From NCBI RefSeq assembly GCF_002093975.1, contig NZ_KZ084335.1, forward strand, positions 85,300-146,554: a stretch of 61,255 nucleotides of DNA. Direction: 5' to 3'. Made by a program: the position numbers and the translations under genes. Of the stretch, positions 8,087-17,982 are shown in pieces (the first letter of the stretch is position 1; each line of letters starts with the position of its first letter). This DNA comes from Thermoactinospora rubra. Lineage in GTDB: Bacteria > Actinomycetota > Actinomycetes > Streptosporangiales > Streptosporangiaceae. The notes beneath the pieces were generated by a model. The model was not told where the DNA came from. It was given only the letters and a program-made list of their open reading frames with translations, and did no database searches.

Positions 8087-9096
8087 GCGAGCCGCGTACG
8101 GCGAACACCGCCAAACCGCTCGGGCCCACCGGGTGGCTGCGATCGGCCAACGGCTCGCTGGCCGGGATGCAGCATCTCGGCCTGGTCGCCGCCCTGGTCC
8201 TGCTGTGCATCGTGGGCCTGGTCACCAGGCCGGAGAACTTCGCCAGCTACTCCAACCTGGTGAACATCCTCGCGCTGGCCTCGACTATCGGCGTGATCAC
8301 GGTCGGCATGACGTTCGTGATCATCGGCGGCGGCATCGACCTGTCCGTCGGCGCCATCATGGCGCTGGCCTCGGTGTGGGCGACCACGCTGGCCACCCAG
8401 TCCTACGGTCCCTGGGTGATGGCGCTGTGCGCGCTGCTGGTCGGCACCGGCGCCGGGCTGGTCAACGGCCTGCTGATCGCGTACGGCAGGCTGGTGCCGT
8501 TCATCGCGACGCTGGCCATGCTGGTGGCGGCCAGGGGCCTGGCGCAGCGCATGTCGGACCGCAAGACGCAGCTCATCCGGCCGGAGAACTCCGCGATTGT
8601 GGAGCTGTCGACCACCCGCGTGCTGGGCATCCCGCTGCTGGTCTACATCTTCGCCGCCGTGGTCGTGATCGGCTGGGTGGTGCTGAACCGCACCACGTTC
8701 GGCCGGCGCACCTTCGCCGTGGGCGGCAACCCCGAGGCCGCCCGGCTGGCGGGCATCGACGTGCGGCGCCACACCATGCTGCTGTACGCGCTGTCGGGCC
8801 TGTGCTGCGGCATCGCTGCGATCATCATCATGGCCCGCACCACCACCGGCTCCTCCACCCACGGCGACCTGTACGAGCTGGACGCGATCGCGGCCGTCAT
8901 CATCGGCGGCACGCTGCTGTCCGGCGGCCGCGGCTCGATCGTCGGCTCGATCCTCGGCCTGTTCGTCTTCACGCTGATCACCAACCTGTTCATCCTCAAC
9001 GGGCTCAACACCAGCGACCAGCTCGTGGCCAAGGGCCTGATCATCGTCGTCGCCGTCCTTCTCCAGCGGCGGAACCTCAAGGAGAGATCACTATGA
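8083..9096 (+). CDS. Sugar ABC transporter permease (RbsC type)
   Basis: A 337-residue membrane protein with eight to ten hydrophobic segments. The family hallmark GIDLSVGAIMAL lies at about residues 84-96, and the conserved loop GGNPEAARLAGIDVRR near 210-225. It forms a homodimeric channel with the adjacent ATPase. Its ATG overlaps the ATPase stop and its own stop overlaps the start of the binding-protein gene, so stoichiometric coupled translation is likely. Confidence 0.9.
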   Translation: MSEPRTANTAKPLGPTGWLRSANGSLAGMQHLGLVAALVLLCIVGLVTRPENFASYSNLVNILALASTIGVITVGMTFVIIGGGIDLSVGAIMALASVWATTLATQSYGPWVMALCALLVGTGAGLVNGLLIAYGRLVPFIATLAMLVAARGLAQRMSDRKTQLIRPENSAIVELSTTRVLGIPLLVYIFAAVVVIGWVVLNRTTFGRRTFAVGGNPEAARLAGIDVRRHTMLLYALSGLCCGIAAIIIMARTTTGSSTHGDLYELDAIAAVIIGGTLLSGGRGSIVGSILGLFVFTLITNLFILNGLNTSDQLVAKGLIIVVAVLLQRRNLKERSL

Positions 9097-10154
9097 CGCA
9101 GAACGTCGCGCGCAGGGGTTTCCTCGTCGGCGGAGTCGCCCTGGGCGCCGGGGCCCTGGTGTCGGCCTGCACGAGCAACGAGCCCCAGCAGCAGCCGGCC
9201 GCCCAGTCGCCGGCGCCCGCCCCCGCCGCCACCGGCGGCAACGACGCGCCCGGCCAGCGGGTCAGCATCGGCTTCTCCGCCCCCGCCGCCGACCACGGCT
9301 GGATCGCGGCGATCGCCAAGAACGCCGAGACGACGGCCAAGCAGTACTCGGATGTGGACTTCAAGCCGGTCGAGCCGACCAACGACATCAACCAGCAGAT
9401 CTCCGCGGTCGACTCGCTCATCCAGCAGAAGGTCAACGTGCTGGTGCTGCTGCCCAACGACGGCGAGCAGCTCAACCAGGTGGCGCGGCGGGCCATGGAC
9501 GCGGGGATCCCCGTGGTCAACCTGGACCGGATCTTCCCCGACAAGCTCTCCTACCGCACCTGGGTCGGCGGCGACAACTACGGCATGGGCGTGGCCGCCG
9601 GGCACTACATCGGCAAGAAGCTCAAGGACAAGGGCGTCACCAACCCGGTGATCGTGGAGATCCAGGGCATCGCCACCCTTCCGCTGACCCAGGAGCGCAG
9701 CAAGGGCTTCGAGGACGCGCTGAAGACCTACGGCTTCAGCGTCACCGCCAAGCAGGACGCCAAGTTCACCGTCGAGACCGGCAACCAGGTGGCCACCAAC
9801 CTGCTGCAGGCCCACAAGAAGATCGACGCGCTGTGGAACCACGACGACGACCAGGGCGTGGGCGTGCTCGCCGCGATCAAGGAGTCGGGGCGCAACGAGT
9901 TCTTCATGGTCGGCGGCGCGGGATCGGCGAACGCGATGCGCGAGATCCAGAGCGGCTCCAGCGTGCTGGAGGCCACCGTGACCTACAGTCCCACCATGGC
10001 CTCCTCGGCCATCAAGCTGGCGCGGTTGATCGCCCAGGGCAAGGGCATGAGTGACCTGGTGGAGAACCAGGTCCCGCAGTCGATCACGCTGGCTTCGGAG
10101 ACCATCACCAAGGACAACGTCGCCGAGTACCTGCCTCTGGGGTTCGAATCATGA
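9093..10154 (+). CDS. Sugar ABC transporter substrate-binding lipoprotein (RbsB type, Tat signal)
   Basis: A 353-residue periplasmic-binding-protein-like protein. The signal combines a twin-arginine motif (ARRGFLVGG) with a lipobox (LVSAC, cysteine near residue 24), so it is probably Tat-exported and lipid-anchored. A Pro/Ala/Gln-rich linker follows, then a type I binding fold (SIGFSAPAADHGWIAAIAK; LVLLPNDGEQLNQVARRAMD). The PBP4/ribose-galactose family binds pentoses, hexoses or inositol. The gene overlaps both neighbours by four bases. Confidence 0.9.
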   Translation: MTQNVARRGFLVGGVALGAGALVSACTSNEPQQQPAAQSPAPAPAATGGNDAPGQRVSIGFSAPAADHGWIAAIAKNAETTAKQYSDVDFKPVEPTNDINQQISAVDSLIQQKVNVLVLLPNDGEQLNQVARRAMDAGIPVVNLDRIFPDKLSYRTWVGGDNYGMGVAAGHYIGKKLKDKGVTNPVIVEIQGIATLPLTQERSKGFEDALKTYGFSVTAKQDAKFTVETGNQVATNLLQAHKKIDALWNHDDDQGVGVLAAIKESGRNEFFMVGGAGSANAMREIQSGSSVLEATVTYSPTMASSAIKLARLIAQGKGMSDLVENQVPQSITLASETITKDNVAEYLPLGFES

Positions 10155-11299
10155 CGCAAACCATCGGGGTCGGCATGGTGGGCTACGCCTTCATGGGGAG
10201 GGTGCACTCCCAGGCGTGGCGCAACGTGTCGGCGTTCTTCGACCTGCCCGTCACGCCCGTCATGGCGGCGCTCGCGGGCCGGTCGAAGGACAAGACCGCC
10301 GCCGCTGCCGCCCGGCTCGGCTGGAAGGCGGCCGAGACCGACTGGCGGGAGCTGGTCGCGCGGGACGACGTGCAGATCGTCGACATCTGCACGCCGGGGG
10401 ACTCGCACGCCGAGATCGCGATCGCCGCGCTGGAGGCCGGCAAGCACGTGCTGTGCGAGAAGCCGCTGGCCAACACCGTGGCCGAGGCCGAGGCCATGGC
10501 CGAAGCGGCAGCCAAGGCCGCGGCCGCCTCGGGGGCCAAGAGCATGGTGGCCTTCAACTACCGGCGCGTCCCGGCCATCGCGCTGGCCCGAAGGCTCGTG
10601 GCCGACGGCCGGCTCGGCGTCATCCGGCACGTGCGGGCCCAGTACCTGCAGGACTGGATCGTCGACCCGGACTTCCCGCTGGTGTGGCGGCTGCAGAAGG
10701 ACAAGGCGGGCTCGGGCGCGCTGGGCGACATCGGCGCGCACATCATCGACACCGCCCAGTTCGTCACCGGTCAGCGCCTGGTCGGGGTGTCCGGGCTGAC
10801 CGAGACCTTCGTCAAGGAACGGCCGCTCGCCGAGAGCTCAGAAGGGCTCGGCGGCAGCCGTACCGCCGAGAAGGGGCCGGTCACCGTCGACGACGCCGCG
10901 CTGTTCATCGGGCGGATGAGCGAGGGCGCGCTGGCCTCCTTCGAGGCCACCCGCTTCGCCACCGGCCGCAAGAACGCCCTGCGCATCGAGGTCAACGGCT
11001 CGCTCGGCAGCCTGGCCTTCGACTTCGAAGCGATGAACGAGCTGTGGGTCGACCAGGGCGAGGGCTTCACCCGGATCCTGGTCACCGAGCCCGACCACCC
11101 CTACGTGGGCGCCTGGTGGCCGCCGGGCCACGGGCTGGGCTACGAGCACACCTTCACCCACGAGATCCGCGACTTCCTGGAGGCGGTCGCCACCGGCGCC
11201 GACCCCAGCCCATCCTTCGCCGACGGGCTGCAGGTGCAGAAGGTGCTGGCCGCCGTCGAACGCAGCGCGAGTGAGGAGAGCCGCTGGACTGAGATCTGA
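10151..11299 (+). CDS. Gfo/Idh/MocA-family sugar dehydrogenase
   Basis: A 382-residue NAD(P)-dependent oxidoreductase. The N-terminal Rossmann loop is VGMVGYAFMGRVHSQAW, and the family signature CEKPLANT is near residue 100. The C-terminal alpha/beta domain contains the GALGDIGAHIIDTAQF stretch (about 177-192) that supplies the catalytic histidine. Such enzymes oxidise inositol or convert glycosides to 3-keto sugars. Co-transcription with the importer (ATGA overlap) says it acts on the imported sugar; the 3-keto-hydrolase domain two genes on supports a 3-keto route. Confidence 0.87.
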   Translation: MTQTIGVGMVGYAFMGRVHSQAWRNVSAFFDLPVTPVMAALAGRSKDKTAAAAARLGWKAAETDWRELVARDDVQIVDICTPGDSHAEIAIAALEAGKHVLCEKPLANTVAEAEAMAEAAAKAAAASGAKSMVAFNYRRVPAIALARRLVADGRLGVIRHVRAQYLQDWIVDPDFPLVWRLQKDKAGSGALGDIGAHIIDTAQFVTGQRLVGVSGLTETFVKERPLAESSEGLGGSRTAEKGPVTVDDAALFIGRMSEGALASFEATRFATGRKNALRIEVNGSLGSLAFDFEAMNELWVDQGEGFTRILVTEPDHPYVGAWWPPGHGLGYEHTFTHEIRDFLEAVATGADPSPSFADGLQVQKVLAAVERSASEESRWTEI

Positions 11300-11307
11300 C
11301 CCCGGTC

Positions 11308-11379
11308 TCCGGCGCGGCCCGCCCGTGTGAGGGATCCGCCGCGGTTGCGCCCCGCGGGGAGCGGGCGGCCGGCGCCGGA
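11308..11379 (+). terminator. Long imperfect stem-loop after the importer operon
   Basis: Bases 11308-11325 and 11362-11379 are complementary at 16 of 18 positions (by eye), with a 36-base loop. It starts 9 bases after the dehydrogenase stop and has no U-run. Likely terminator or mRNA 3' stabiliser separating the importer operon from the secreted-enzyme genes. Confidence 0.5.
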
Positions 11380-11528
11380 AATCGGTGTCCTTCCCCGACG
11401 TCCGTCGGCCTCGGTGCGCGTGGCACCGGACCGGGGCCGGTCCACCCCCCAACGCACAACTTCACAAGGCTCCGGCGCGACGGCGCGCGCCTTGCCTGGC
11501 CACCCATGCCAGTCAAGGAGGAACGAGC

Positions 11529-14294
11529 ATGCTCAGGTCTCGATGGCCGCTCGCGGCCTCGGCGGTCCTGCTCGCGGTGTCCGGCCTGGCCGCCGCGCCC
11601 ACCGCCGCCGCGGCAGCGCCGGCGGCGGACTTCCAGCAGGTCACGCTCGCCAAGGGCGTCGCCGAGATGGGCGAGCCGATGGGGCTCGCCGTGCTGCCCG
11701 ACCGCTCGGTGCTGCACACCGCGCGCGACGGCACCCTGCGGCTCACCGACGCCGCCGGCAACACCAAGGTGGCGGGGAAGCTCGCCGTGTACACCCACGA
11801 CGAGGAGGGATTACAGAGCGTCGGGGTCGACCCCGGCTTCGCGACCAACCGGTTCATCTACCTCTACTACGCGCCGCCGCTGTCCACCCCGTCCGGCGAC
11901 GCCCCCGCGAACGGCACCGACTTCTCCGCCTGGCAGGGCGTCAACCGGCTGTCGCGGTTCGTCCTCAAAACCGACGGCACGCTCGACCCGGCCAGCGAGA
12001 AGAAGATCCTCGACGTGCCGGCCGACCGCGGCATCTGCTGCCACGTCGGCGGCGACATCGACTTCGACGCCGCCGGGAACCTCTACCTGACCACCGGCGA
12101 CGACACCAACCCCTTCGCCTCCGACGGCTACACCCCCATCGACGAGCGGGCCAACCGCAACCCCGCCTTCGACGCGCAGCGCACCTCCGCCAACACCAAC
12201 GACCTGCGCGGCAAGATCCTGCGGATCAAGGTGAACGCCGACGGCTCCTACTCGATCCCCAGTGGCAACATGTTCGCGCCCGGCACGCCGAACACCCGCC
12301 CGGAGATCTACGCCATGGGCTTCCGCAACCCCTTCCGCATGTCGGTCGACAAGGCCACCGGCACGGTCTACCTGGGCGACTACGGTCCCGACGCGGCCGC
12401 CGCCAGCGCCACCCGCGGCCCGGCCGGGCAGGTCGAGTTCAACAAGATCACCGGCCCCGGCTTCTACGGCTGGCCGTACTGCACCGGCGGCAACACCACC
12501 GCCGAGACCTACAACGACTACGACTTCGCCACCGGGACCTCCGGCGCGAAGTTCGACTGCGCGGGCGGGCCGACAAACGCCTCCCCGCGCAACACCGGGC
12601 AGAGCAGGCTCCCGGCCGCCAAGGCGGCGTGGATCAAGTACGACGACTGCTCGGTGCCGGAGTTCGGCTGCGGCTCGGAATCGCCCATGGGCGGCCCGGT
12701 CTACCGCTACGACGCCGCGCTGACCTCGCCGGTCAAGTTCCCGCAGACCTACGACGGGCACTTCTTCGCCGGGGAGTTCGGCCGCCGCTGGATCAAGCAC
12801 ATCGACACCGCCACCGGCGCGATCAACAGCTTCCCGTGGTCGGGAACCCAGGTCATGGACCTGGCCTTCGGCCCCGACGGCGCGCTGTACGTGCTGGACT
12901 ACGGCACCGGCTACTTCAACGGCGACGAGAACTCCGCGCTGTACCGCATCGAGCACATCGGCTCGGGCAACCGCGCCCCCACCGCCGTGGCGGCCGCCAC
13001 ACCGACCTCCGGCCAGGCCCCGCTGACCGTGTCGTTCTCCTCGGCCGGCTCCTCCGACCCCGAGGGCGGCGCGCTCACCTACTCCTGGGCCTTCGGCGAC
13101 GGCGCCACCTCCACCGCCGCCAACCCCTCCCACACCTACACCGCCAACGGCTCCTACACCGCCACGCTGACCGTCAAGGACCCGCAGGGCGCTTCCGGTA
13201 CGGCCAGCGTCACGATCACCGTCGGCAACACCGCGCCCAAGGTGACGATCACCATGCCGAAGGACGGCCAGCTGTTCTCCTTCGGCGACACCGTGCAGTA
13301 CCAGGTCACCGTCACCGACCCCGAGGACGGCACGATCGACTGCGCCAAGGTCAAGATGACCTACGCGCTCGGCCACGACAGCCACGGCCACGGCCTGGCC
13401 GAGAAGTACGGCTGCGCCGGCTCGATCACCACGCCCGTGGACGGCGAGCACGACCCCAACGCCAACATCTTCGGCGTGTGGACCGCCGAGTACACCGACA
13501 AGGGCGGGCTGAAGACCACCGCCCAGGCCATCACCCAGCCGCGCACCCGGCAGGCCGAGCACTTCGGCGCCTCCTCCGGCGTGCAGGTCGTCGACCACGC
13601 CCCGGCGCACGGCGGCAAGACGGTCGGCTACATCGACAACGGCGACTGGATCTCCTTCCACCCCTACGTGCTGGCGAACGCCTCATCGGCGGCCTTCCGG
13701 GTGTCCTCGGCCGGCGCGGGCGGCACGATCGAGGTCCGCGCGGGCTCGGCCACCGGCACGCTGCTGGGCAGCGCGACGGTGCCGGTGACCGGCGGCTGGG
13801 AGACGTTCACCACCGTCACCGCGCCGCTGTCGGGCGCCCCGGCCGGGACGACCACGCTGGTGCTGGCGTTCAAGGGCGGCTCGGGCGCGCTGTTCGACGT
13901 CGACGACCTCACCTTCTCCGGCGCCGGGCCGATCACCGGGGTGGGCGGCAAGTGCGTGGACGTCAGCGGCGCGAACACGGCCGATGGGACGAAGATCCAG
14001 CTGTGGACGTGCAACGGCACGGGCGCGCAGCAGTGGAGCCGCCCGGGCGACGGCAGCATCAGGGCGCTCGGCAAGTGCATGGACGTCAAGGGCGCGAACA
14101 GCGCCAACGGCACCGTGGTGCAGCTGTACACGTGCAACGGCACCAACGCGCAGAAGTGGACGCTGCCCGGCGACGGCACCCTCCGAGTCCTCGGCAAGTG
14201 CCTGGACGCCTCCGGCGGCTCCAGCGCCGACGGGACCCAGCTGATCGTCTGGGACTGCCACGGCGGCGCCAACCAGAAGTGGAGCGTGTCATGA
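11529..14294 (+). CDS. Secreted glucose/sorbosone dehydrogenase-like protein with PKD, CBM6-like and ricin-type lectin domains
   Basis: A 921-residue exported protein; AAGGAGGA lies just before the ATG at 11529. Signal peptide residues 1-32. Residues about 35-478 are a six-bladed propeller of the PQQ-dependent glucose/sorbosone dehydrogenase type (GDIDFDAAGNLYLTTGDD; YAMGFRNPFRM; FGPDGALYVLDYG). A PKD domain follows (about 480-575; SFSSAGSSDPEGG, TYSWAFGDGAT), then an Ig-like segment, a CBM6-like domain (about 672-797; YIDNGDWISF) and a ricin-B trefoil (798-921) with three CxDVxG/QxW repeats. It should bind a polysaccharide and oxidise exposed sugars outside the cell. A TTA leucine codon at 11811-11813 could matter if bldA-type control exists here. 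The stop overlaps the next start. Confidence 0.85.
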   Translation: MLRSRWPLAASAVLLAVSGLAAAPTAAAAAPAADFQQVTLAKGVAEMGEPMGLAVLPDRSVLHTARDGTLRLTDAAGNTKVAGKLAVYTHDEEGLQSVGVDPGFATNRFIYLYYAPPLSTPSGDAPANGTDFSAWQGVNRLSRFVLKTDGTLDPASEKKILDVPADRGICCHVGGDIDFDAAGNLYLTTGDDTNPFASDGYTPIDERANRNPAFDAQRTSANTNDLRGKILRIKVNADGSYSIPSGNMFAPGTPNTRPEIYAMGFRNPFRMSVDKATGTVYLGDYGPDAAAASATRGPAGQVEFNKITGPGFYGWPYCTGGNTTAETYNDYDFATGTSGAKFDCAGGPTNASPRNTGQSRLPAAKAAWIKYDDCSVPEFGCGSESPMGGPVYRYDAALTSPVKFPQTYDGHFFAGEFGRRWIKHIDTATGAINSFPWSGTQVMDLAFGPDGALYVLDYGTGYFNGDENSALYRIEHIGSGNRAPTAVAAATPTSGQAPLTVSFSSAGSSDPEGGALTYSWAFGDGATSTAANPSHTYTANGSYTATLTVKDPQGASGTASVTITVGNTAPKVTITMPKDGQLFSFGDTVQYQVTVTDPEDGTIDCAKVKMTYALGHDSHGHGLAEKYGCAGSITTPVDGEHDPNANIFGVWTAEYTDKGGLKTTAQAITQPRTRQAEHFGASSGVQVVDHAPAHGGKTVGYIDNGDWISFHPYVLANASSAAFRVSSAGAGGTIEVRAGSATGTLLGSATVPVTGGWETFTTVTAPLSGAPAGTTTLVLAFKGGSGALFDVDDLTFSGAGPITGVGGKCVDVSGANTADGTKIQLWTCNGTGAQQWSRPGDGSIRALGKCMDVKGANSANGTVVQLYTCNGTNAQKWTLPGDGTLRVLGKCLDASGGSSADGTQLIVWDCHGGANQKWSVS
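13920..14291 (+). repeat. Ricin-B module, copy 1 of a near-identical pair
   Basis: These 372 bases encode 124 residues differing from the copy at 15926-16297 at nine positions by my count. The CBM6-like regions just upstream are much more diverged, so the lectin module was recently duplicated or homogenised by gene conversion. Confidence 0.85.
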
Positions 14295-16300
14295 TCCGCG
14301 GCCTTCTCGCCCTCCTCCTCGCCCTCGGCGGCCTGGCGCTCCCGGCGCAGGCGGCCCCCTTCTCCGTGCTGGTGTTCTCCAAGACCGCGGGGTTCCGGCA
14401 CGACTCCATCCCCGCGGGCATCCAGGCGATCAAGGACCTCGGCGCGGCACACGGGTTCACCGTGACCGCCACCGAGACCTGGCCGTCGTCGCTGTCGGGC
14501 CACGCGGCCGTGGTGTTCCTCAACACCACCGGCGACGTGCTGGACGCCGCCCAGCAGGCCGCGTTCGAGAGCTACATCAAGGGCGGCGGCGGGTTCGTCG
14601 GCGTCCACGCCGCCGCCGACACCGAGTACGGCTGGCCCTTCTACGGCGAGCTGGTCGGCGCCTACTTCCGCAGCCACCCGGCCATCCAGCAGGCCACGGT
14701 CAAGGTCGAGGACCGGGCCCACCCGGCGACCGCCCACCTGCCCTCGGCCTGGACGCGCACCGACGAGTGGTACAACTACCGGGCCAACCCCCGGCCGAAC
14801 GTCCACGTGCTGGCCTCGCTGGACGAATCCACCTACTCCGGCGGCGACATGGGCGACCATCCGATCGCCTGGTGCCGGCCGTACCAGGGCGGGCGGGCCT
14901 TCTACACCGGCGGCGGGCACACGGCTGCCTCCTATGCCGACCCGGCCTTCCGCGCCCACCTGCTCGGCGGCATCCGCTACGCGGCCGGGCAGGCCAAGGC
15001 CGACTGCCGGCCCGAGAACGGCTACGCCTCGCTCATGGGCTCGGGCTGGTCGCAGGCCGGTCCCGGGGGCTTCACCTCCTCCGACGGGACGCTGACCTCC
15101 TACGGCGGGCTGGGGCTGCACTGGTACTCGGCCAGGGAGTTCGGCTCCTACTCGCTCAAGCTGGACTGGAGGCTCGCCGGCGACGACAACTCCGGCGTCT
15201 TCGTCGGCTTCCCGGCTTCCAGCGACCCGTGGTCGGCGGTGAACAACGGCTACGAGGTGCAGATCGACGCCACCGACACGCCCGACAAGACCACCGGCGC
15301 GGTCTACGGGTTCAAGGCCCCGGACACCGCCGCCAGGGACGCGGCGCTCAACCCGCCGGGGGAGTGGAACACCTTCGAGCTGCTGGTGGAGGGCGAGCGG
15401 CTGCAGGTGTTCCTCAACGGCGTGAAGGTCAACGACTTCACGAACACCGACCCGGCGCGATCCCTGCGCCAGGGCCACATCGGCCTGCAGAACCACGGCG
15501 ACGGCGACGAGGTGTCCTTCCGCAACGTGCGGATCAAGGAGCTCGGCGGCGCCGTCCAGGCGGAGGCGTGGACCGCCGCCTCCGGCGTGGCGACCTACCC
15601 GCACGCCACCGCGCACGGCGGCCTGGTCCTCGGCTACGTGGACCCGGGCGACTGGGCCTCCTACGCCGGGCTGGACCTGGCCGGGGTGACCGGCTTCACC
15701 GCCCGCGTGGCCTCCGGCGGACCCGGCGGCACGATCGAGGTACGGCGCGGCTCGCCCACCGGCACGCTGCTGGGCTCGGTCGCCGTCCCCAACACCGGCG
15801 GCTGGGAGAGCTACCGGGACGTGTCCACCACGCTGGCCTCCGGCGGCAGCGGCGAGCTGTACCTGGTGTTCACCGGCAGCGGGTCCGGCCTGTTCGACGT
15901 CGACGACTTCACGCTGGTGAAATCCGGCGCCGGGCCGATCACCGGGGTGGGCGGCAAGTGCGTGGACGTCAGCGGTGGGAACACCGCCGACGGCACCAAG
16001 ATCCAGCTGTGGACGTGCAACGGCACGGGCGCGCAGCAGTGGAGCCGGCCGGGCGACGGCACGATCAGGGCGCTCGGCAAGTGCATGGACGTCAAGGGCG
16101 CATCCAGCGCCAACGGCACGCTCGTGCAGCTCTACACGTGCAACGGCACCAACGCGCAGAAGTGGACGCTGCCCGGTGACGGGACGATCCGGGCCCTCGG
16201 GAAGTGCCTGGACGCCTCCGGCGGCTCCAGCGCCGACGGGACCCAGCTGATCGTCTGGGACTGCCACGGCGGCGCCAACCAGAGGTGGGCCCTGTCCTAG
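14291..16300 (+). CDS. Secreted ThuA-like plus 3-keto-disaccharide hydrolase (DUF1080) protein with CBM6-like and ricin domains
   Basis: A 669-residue exported protein, signal peptide 1-22. Residues about 22-235 are a ThuA-like class I glutamine-amidotransferase fold ([28 protein letters not shown]). About 245-420 is a DUF1080 concanavalin-like domain ([39 protein letters not shown]), now named 3-keto-disaccharide hydrolase. A CBM6-like domain (about 422-540) and a ricin-B trefoil (546-669) follow. The ATG overlaps the dehydrogenase stop, so the two secreted proteins are made together and share a carbohydrate-binding tail. I infer they act on the same polymer: one oxidises, the other cleaves the 3-keto glycoside. 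Confidence 0.85.
   Translation: MIRGLLALLLALGGLALPAQAAPFSVLVFSKTAGFRHDSIPAGIQAIKDLGAAHGFTVTATETWPSSLSGHAAVVFLNTTGDVLDAAQQAAFESYIKGGGGFVGVHAAADTEYGWPFYGELVGAYFRSHPAIQQATVKVEDRAHPATAHLPSAWTRTDEWYNYRANPRPNVHVLASLDESTYSGGDMGDHPIAWCRPYQGGRAFYTGGGHTAASYADPAFRAHLLGGIRYAAGQAKADCRPENGYASLMGSGWSQAGPGGFTSSDGTLTSYGGLGLHWYSAREFGSYSLKLDWRLAGDDNSGVFVGFPASSDPWSAVNNGYEVQIDATDTPDKTTGAVYGFKAPDTAARDAALNPPGEWNTFELLVEGERLQVFLNGVKVNDFTNTDPARSLRQGHIGLQNHGDGDEVSFRNVRIKELGGAVQAEAWTAASGVATYPHATAHGGLVLGYVDPGDWASYAGLDLAGVTGFTARVASGGPGGTIEVRRGSPTGTLLGSVAVPNTGGWESYRDVSTTLASGGSGELYLVFTGSGSGLFDVDDFTLVKSGAGPITGVGGKCVDVSGGNTADGTKIQLWTCNGTGAQQWSRPGDGTIRALGKCMDVKGASSANGTLVQLYTCNGTNAQKWTLPGDGTIRALGKCLDASGGSSADGTQLIVWDCHGGANQRWALS
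15926..16297 (+). repeat. Ricin-B module, copy 2 of a near-identical pair
   Basis: Partner of 13920-14291, direct orientation, same length, about 2 kb apart. Recombination between the copies would fuse the two genes and delete the ThuA region. Confidence 0.85.
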
Positions 16301-16330
16301 GACCCGCTCATGGCCGCGGCCCGGTCGACC

Positions 16331-16359
16331 CGCCCGCCGTCACGCCGAGGCGGCGGGCG
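16331..16359 (+). terminator. Hairpin after the ThuA gene
   Basis: CGCCCGCCG and CGGCGGGCG pair perfectly around an 11-base loop, 31 bases after the ThuA stop. GC-rich terminator without U-run. Confidence 0.6.
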
Positions 16360-16533
16360 CGGCGAGTGCCACCCGGGCCGCGGCTGCTTCCCTTCGGGCA
16401 GGTTGCCATCTACGATGCCATCGACGGCAGGGAACCGGGGGGCGCAGACCCGTTCCCGCACGTGCCCGCCTTTTCGATGTTGGCCGGTTTCTCCCTCACC
16501 CCGGCATGTCAGCTCATGCACGGAGGTATGACG

Positions 16534-17541
16534 ATGACCCGTCCGATCACTCTCTTCACCGGCCAGTGGGCCGACCTGCCGTTCGACGAGGTGTGCCGGC
16601 TGGCCGCCGAGTGGGGCTACGACGGGCTGGAGATCGCCTGCTGGGGCGACCACTTCGACGTCTCCCAGGCGCTGGCCGACCCCTCCTACGTCCCGGCCAA
16701 GAAGGCCCAGCTGGAAAAGCACGGCCTGAACGTCTGGGCGATCTCCAATCACCTGGTCGGCCAGGCCGTCTGCGACCACCCCATCGACGAGCGGCACAAG
16801 GCCATCCTCCCGGCGCGCATCTGGGGCTCCGGCGATCCGGAGGAGGTACGGCAGGCCGCGGCCGAGGAGATGAAGAACACCGCGCGCGCCGCGGCCCTGC
16901 TGGGCGTCGACACCGTCGTGGGCTTCACCGGCTCGTCCATCTGGCACACCGTGGCGATGTTCCCGCCGGTGCCCGCCTCGATGATCGAGGCCGGCTACCA
17001 GGACTTCGCCGACCGCTGGAACCCGATCCTCGACGTGTTCGACGAGGTCGGGGTGCGGTTCGCGCACGAGGTGCACCCCAGCGAGATCGCCTACGACTAC
17101 GTGACCACCAAGCGCACGCTGGAGGCGATCGACCACCGGCAGGCCTTCGGCCTCAACTGGGACCCCTCCCACATGGTCTGGCAGGACCTGGACCCGGTCG
17201 GGTTCATCCTCGACTTCGCCGACCGGATCTACCACGTGGACTGCAAGGACACCAAGGTCCGGGTCGGCGACGGGCGGCGCGGGCGGCTGTCGTCCCATCT
17301 GCCGTGGGCAGACCTGCGCCGGGGCTGGGACTTCGTGTCCACCGGCCGCGGCGACGTGCCGTGGGAGGACTGCTTCCGCGCGCTGAACTCCATCGGCTAC
17401 TCCGGGCCCATCTCCATCGAGTGGGAGGACGCCGGGATGGACCGGCTCGACGGCGCGCCGGAGGCCCTGGCCTACATCCGCCGGCTGAACGCCATCACCC
17501 CGCCCACCGCGGCCTTCGACGCCGCCTTCGCCGGCGACTGA
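16534..17541 (+). CDS. Sugar phosphate isomerase/epimerase-like TIM barrel protein
   Basis: A 335-residue AP-endonuclease-2-like TIM barrel with [16 protein letters not shown] (about 28-43), a metal-ligand EVHPSEIA segment near residue 176, [12 protein letters not shown] (about 205) and HVDCKD (about 232). These are the divalent-metal sites of xylose-isomerase-like enzymes, including inosose dehydratases and 3-keto-glycoside lyases. GGAGGT at 16522-16527 fits ATG 16534 (six-base spacer) better than the in-frame ATGs at 16516 and 16528. With the Gfo/Idh enzyme and DUF1080 protein nearby it probably handles a keto-sugar intermediate; the exact reaction is inferred. Confidence 0.85.
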   Translation: MTRPITLFTGQWADLPFDEVCRLAAEWGYDGLEIACWGDHFDVSQALADPSYVPAKKAQLEKHGLNVWAISNHLVGQAVCDHPIDERHKAILPARIWGSGDPEEVRQAAAEEMKNTARAAALLGVDTVVGFTGSSIWHTVAMFPPVPASMIEAGYQDFADRWNPILDVFDEVGVRFAHEVHPSEIAYDYVTTKRTLEAIDHRQAFGLNWDPSHMVWQDLDPVGFILDFADRIYHVDCKDTKVRVGDGRRGRLSSHLPWADLRRGWDFVSTGRGDVPWEDCFRALNSIGYSGPISIEWEDAGMDRLDGAPEALAYIRRLNAITPPTAAFDAAFAGD

Positions 17542-17547
17542 CCACCA

Positions 17548-17982
17548 TCAGCCGTCGTAGGGGAGCACAGTGAAGTGACTGGCTCCCCACAGCGGTCGCA
17601 AGGTGCGGAAATGCCGCTGATCGAGGGTGGCGATCGAGGTGGTCCGGTAACGATCGGCGAGAATCACGTTGGAGGCGTCCGCCAGGCCGAGGTAGTCCTT
17701 GTCGGTGGAGAATTGATCCGACACGGCGAGCGCGGCTGCATGGTCGAAGGGCGTCCACTCCGGCAACTCGTAAGCCTCGGCCACGACATCCGCCGCGAAC
17801 CGCCTGGCCGCGGCCGGGCCCAGTCGCGAGTGAAGCATGTAGTCCGCCTCGGCGAGGACGAAGGGCGAGACCACGAACGGCCCGGCTGCGGTGGCGATCA
17901 GACCGGCCAGCGTGGCGTGCTCGGCGTAGTCCTCATCGAAGAGCGCCAGGATCGCACTGGTGTCCACGATGACAGCGCTCAT
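17548..17982 (-). CDS. VapC-type PIN-domain ribonuclease toxin
   Basis: A 144-residue PIN domain of normal length. Acidic residues sit where expected: VDTSAILAL at the N-terminus (Asp7), LAEADYML in the middle and YLGLADASNVILADRY toward the C-terminus. VapC toxins cleave tRNA or rRNA and are held inactive by VapB. The start overlaps the VapB stop by four bases (ATGA), giving the usual antitoxin-first operon. Convergent with the isomerase gene, 6 bp apart. Looks intact. Confidence 0.85.
   Translation of the reverse strand: MSAVIVDTSAILALFDEDYAEHATLAGLIATAAGPFVVSPFVLAEADYMLHSRLGPAAARRFAADVVAEAYELPEWTPFDHAAALAVSDQFSTDKDYLGLADASNVILADRYRTTSIATLDQRHFRTLRPLWGASHFTVLPYDG

Noticed and set aside
13664..16267. 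An 867-codon frame on the minus strand opposite the two secreted proteins
   Set aside because: Valine/glycine/alanine-rich shadow of the plus-strand coding frames. The plus frames have signal peptides, ordered domains and ribosome sites.
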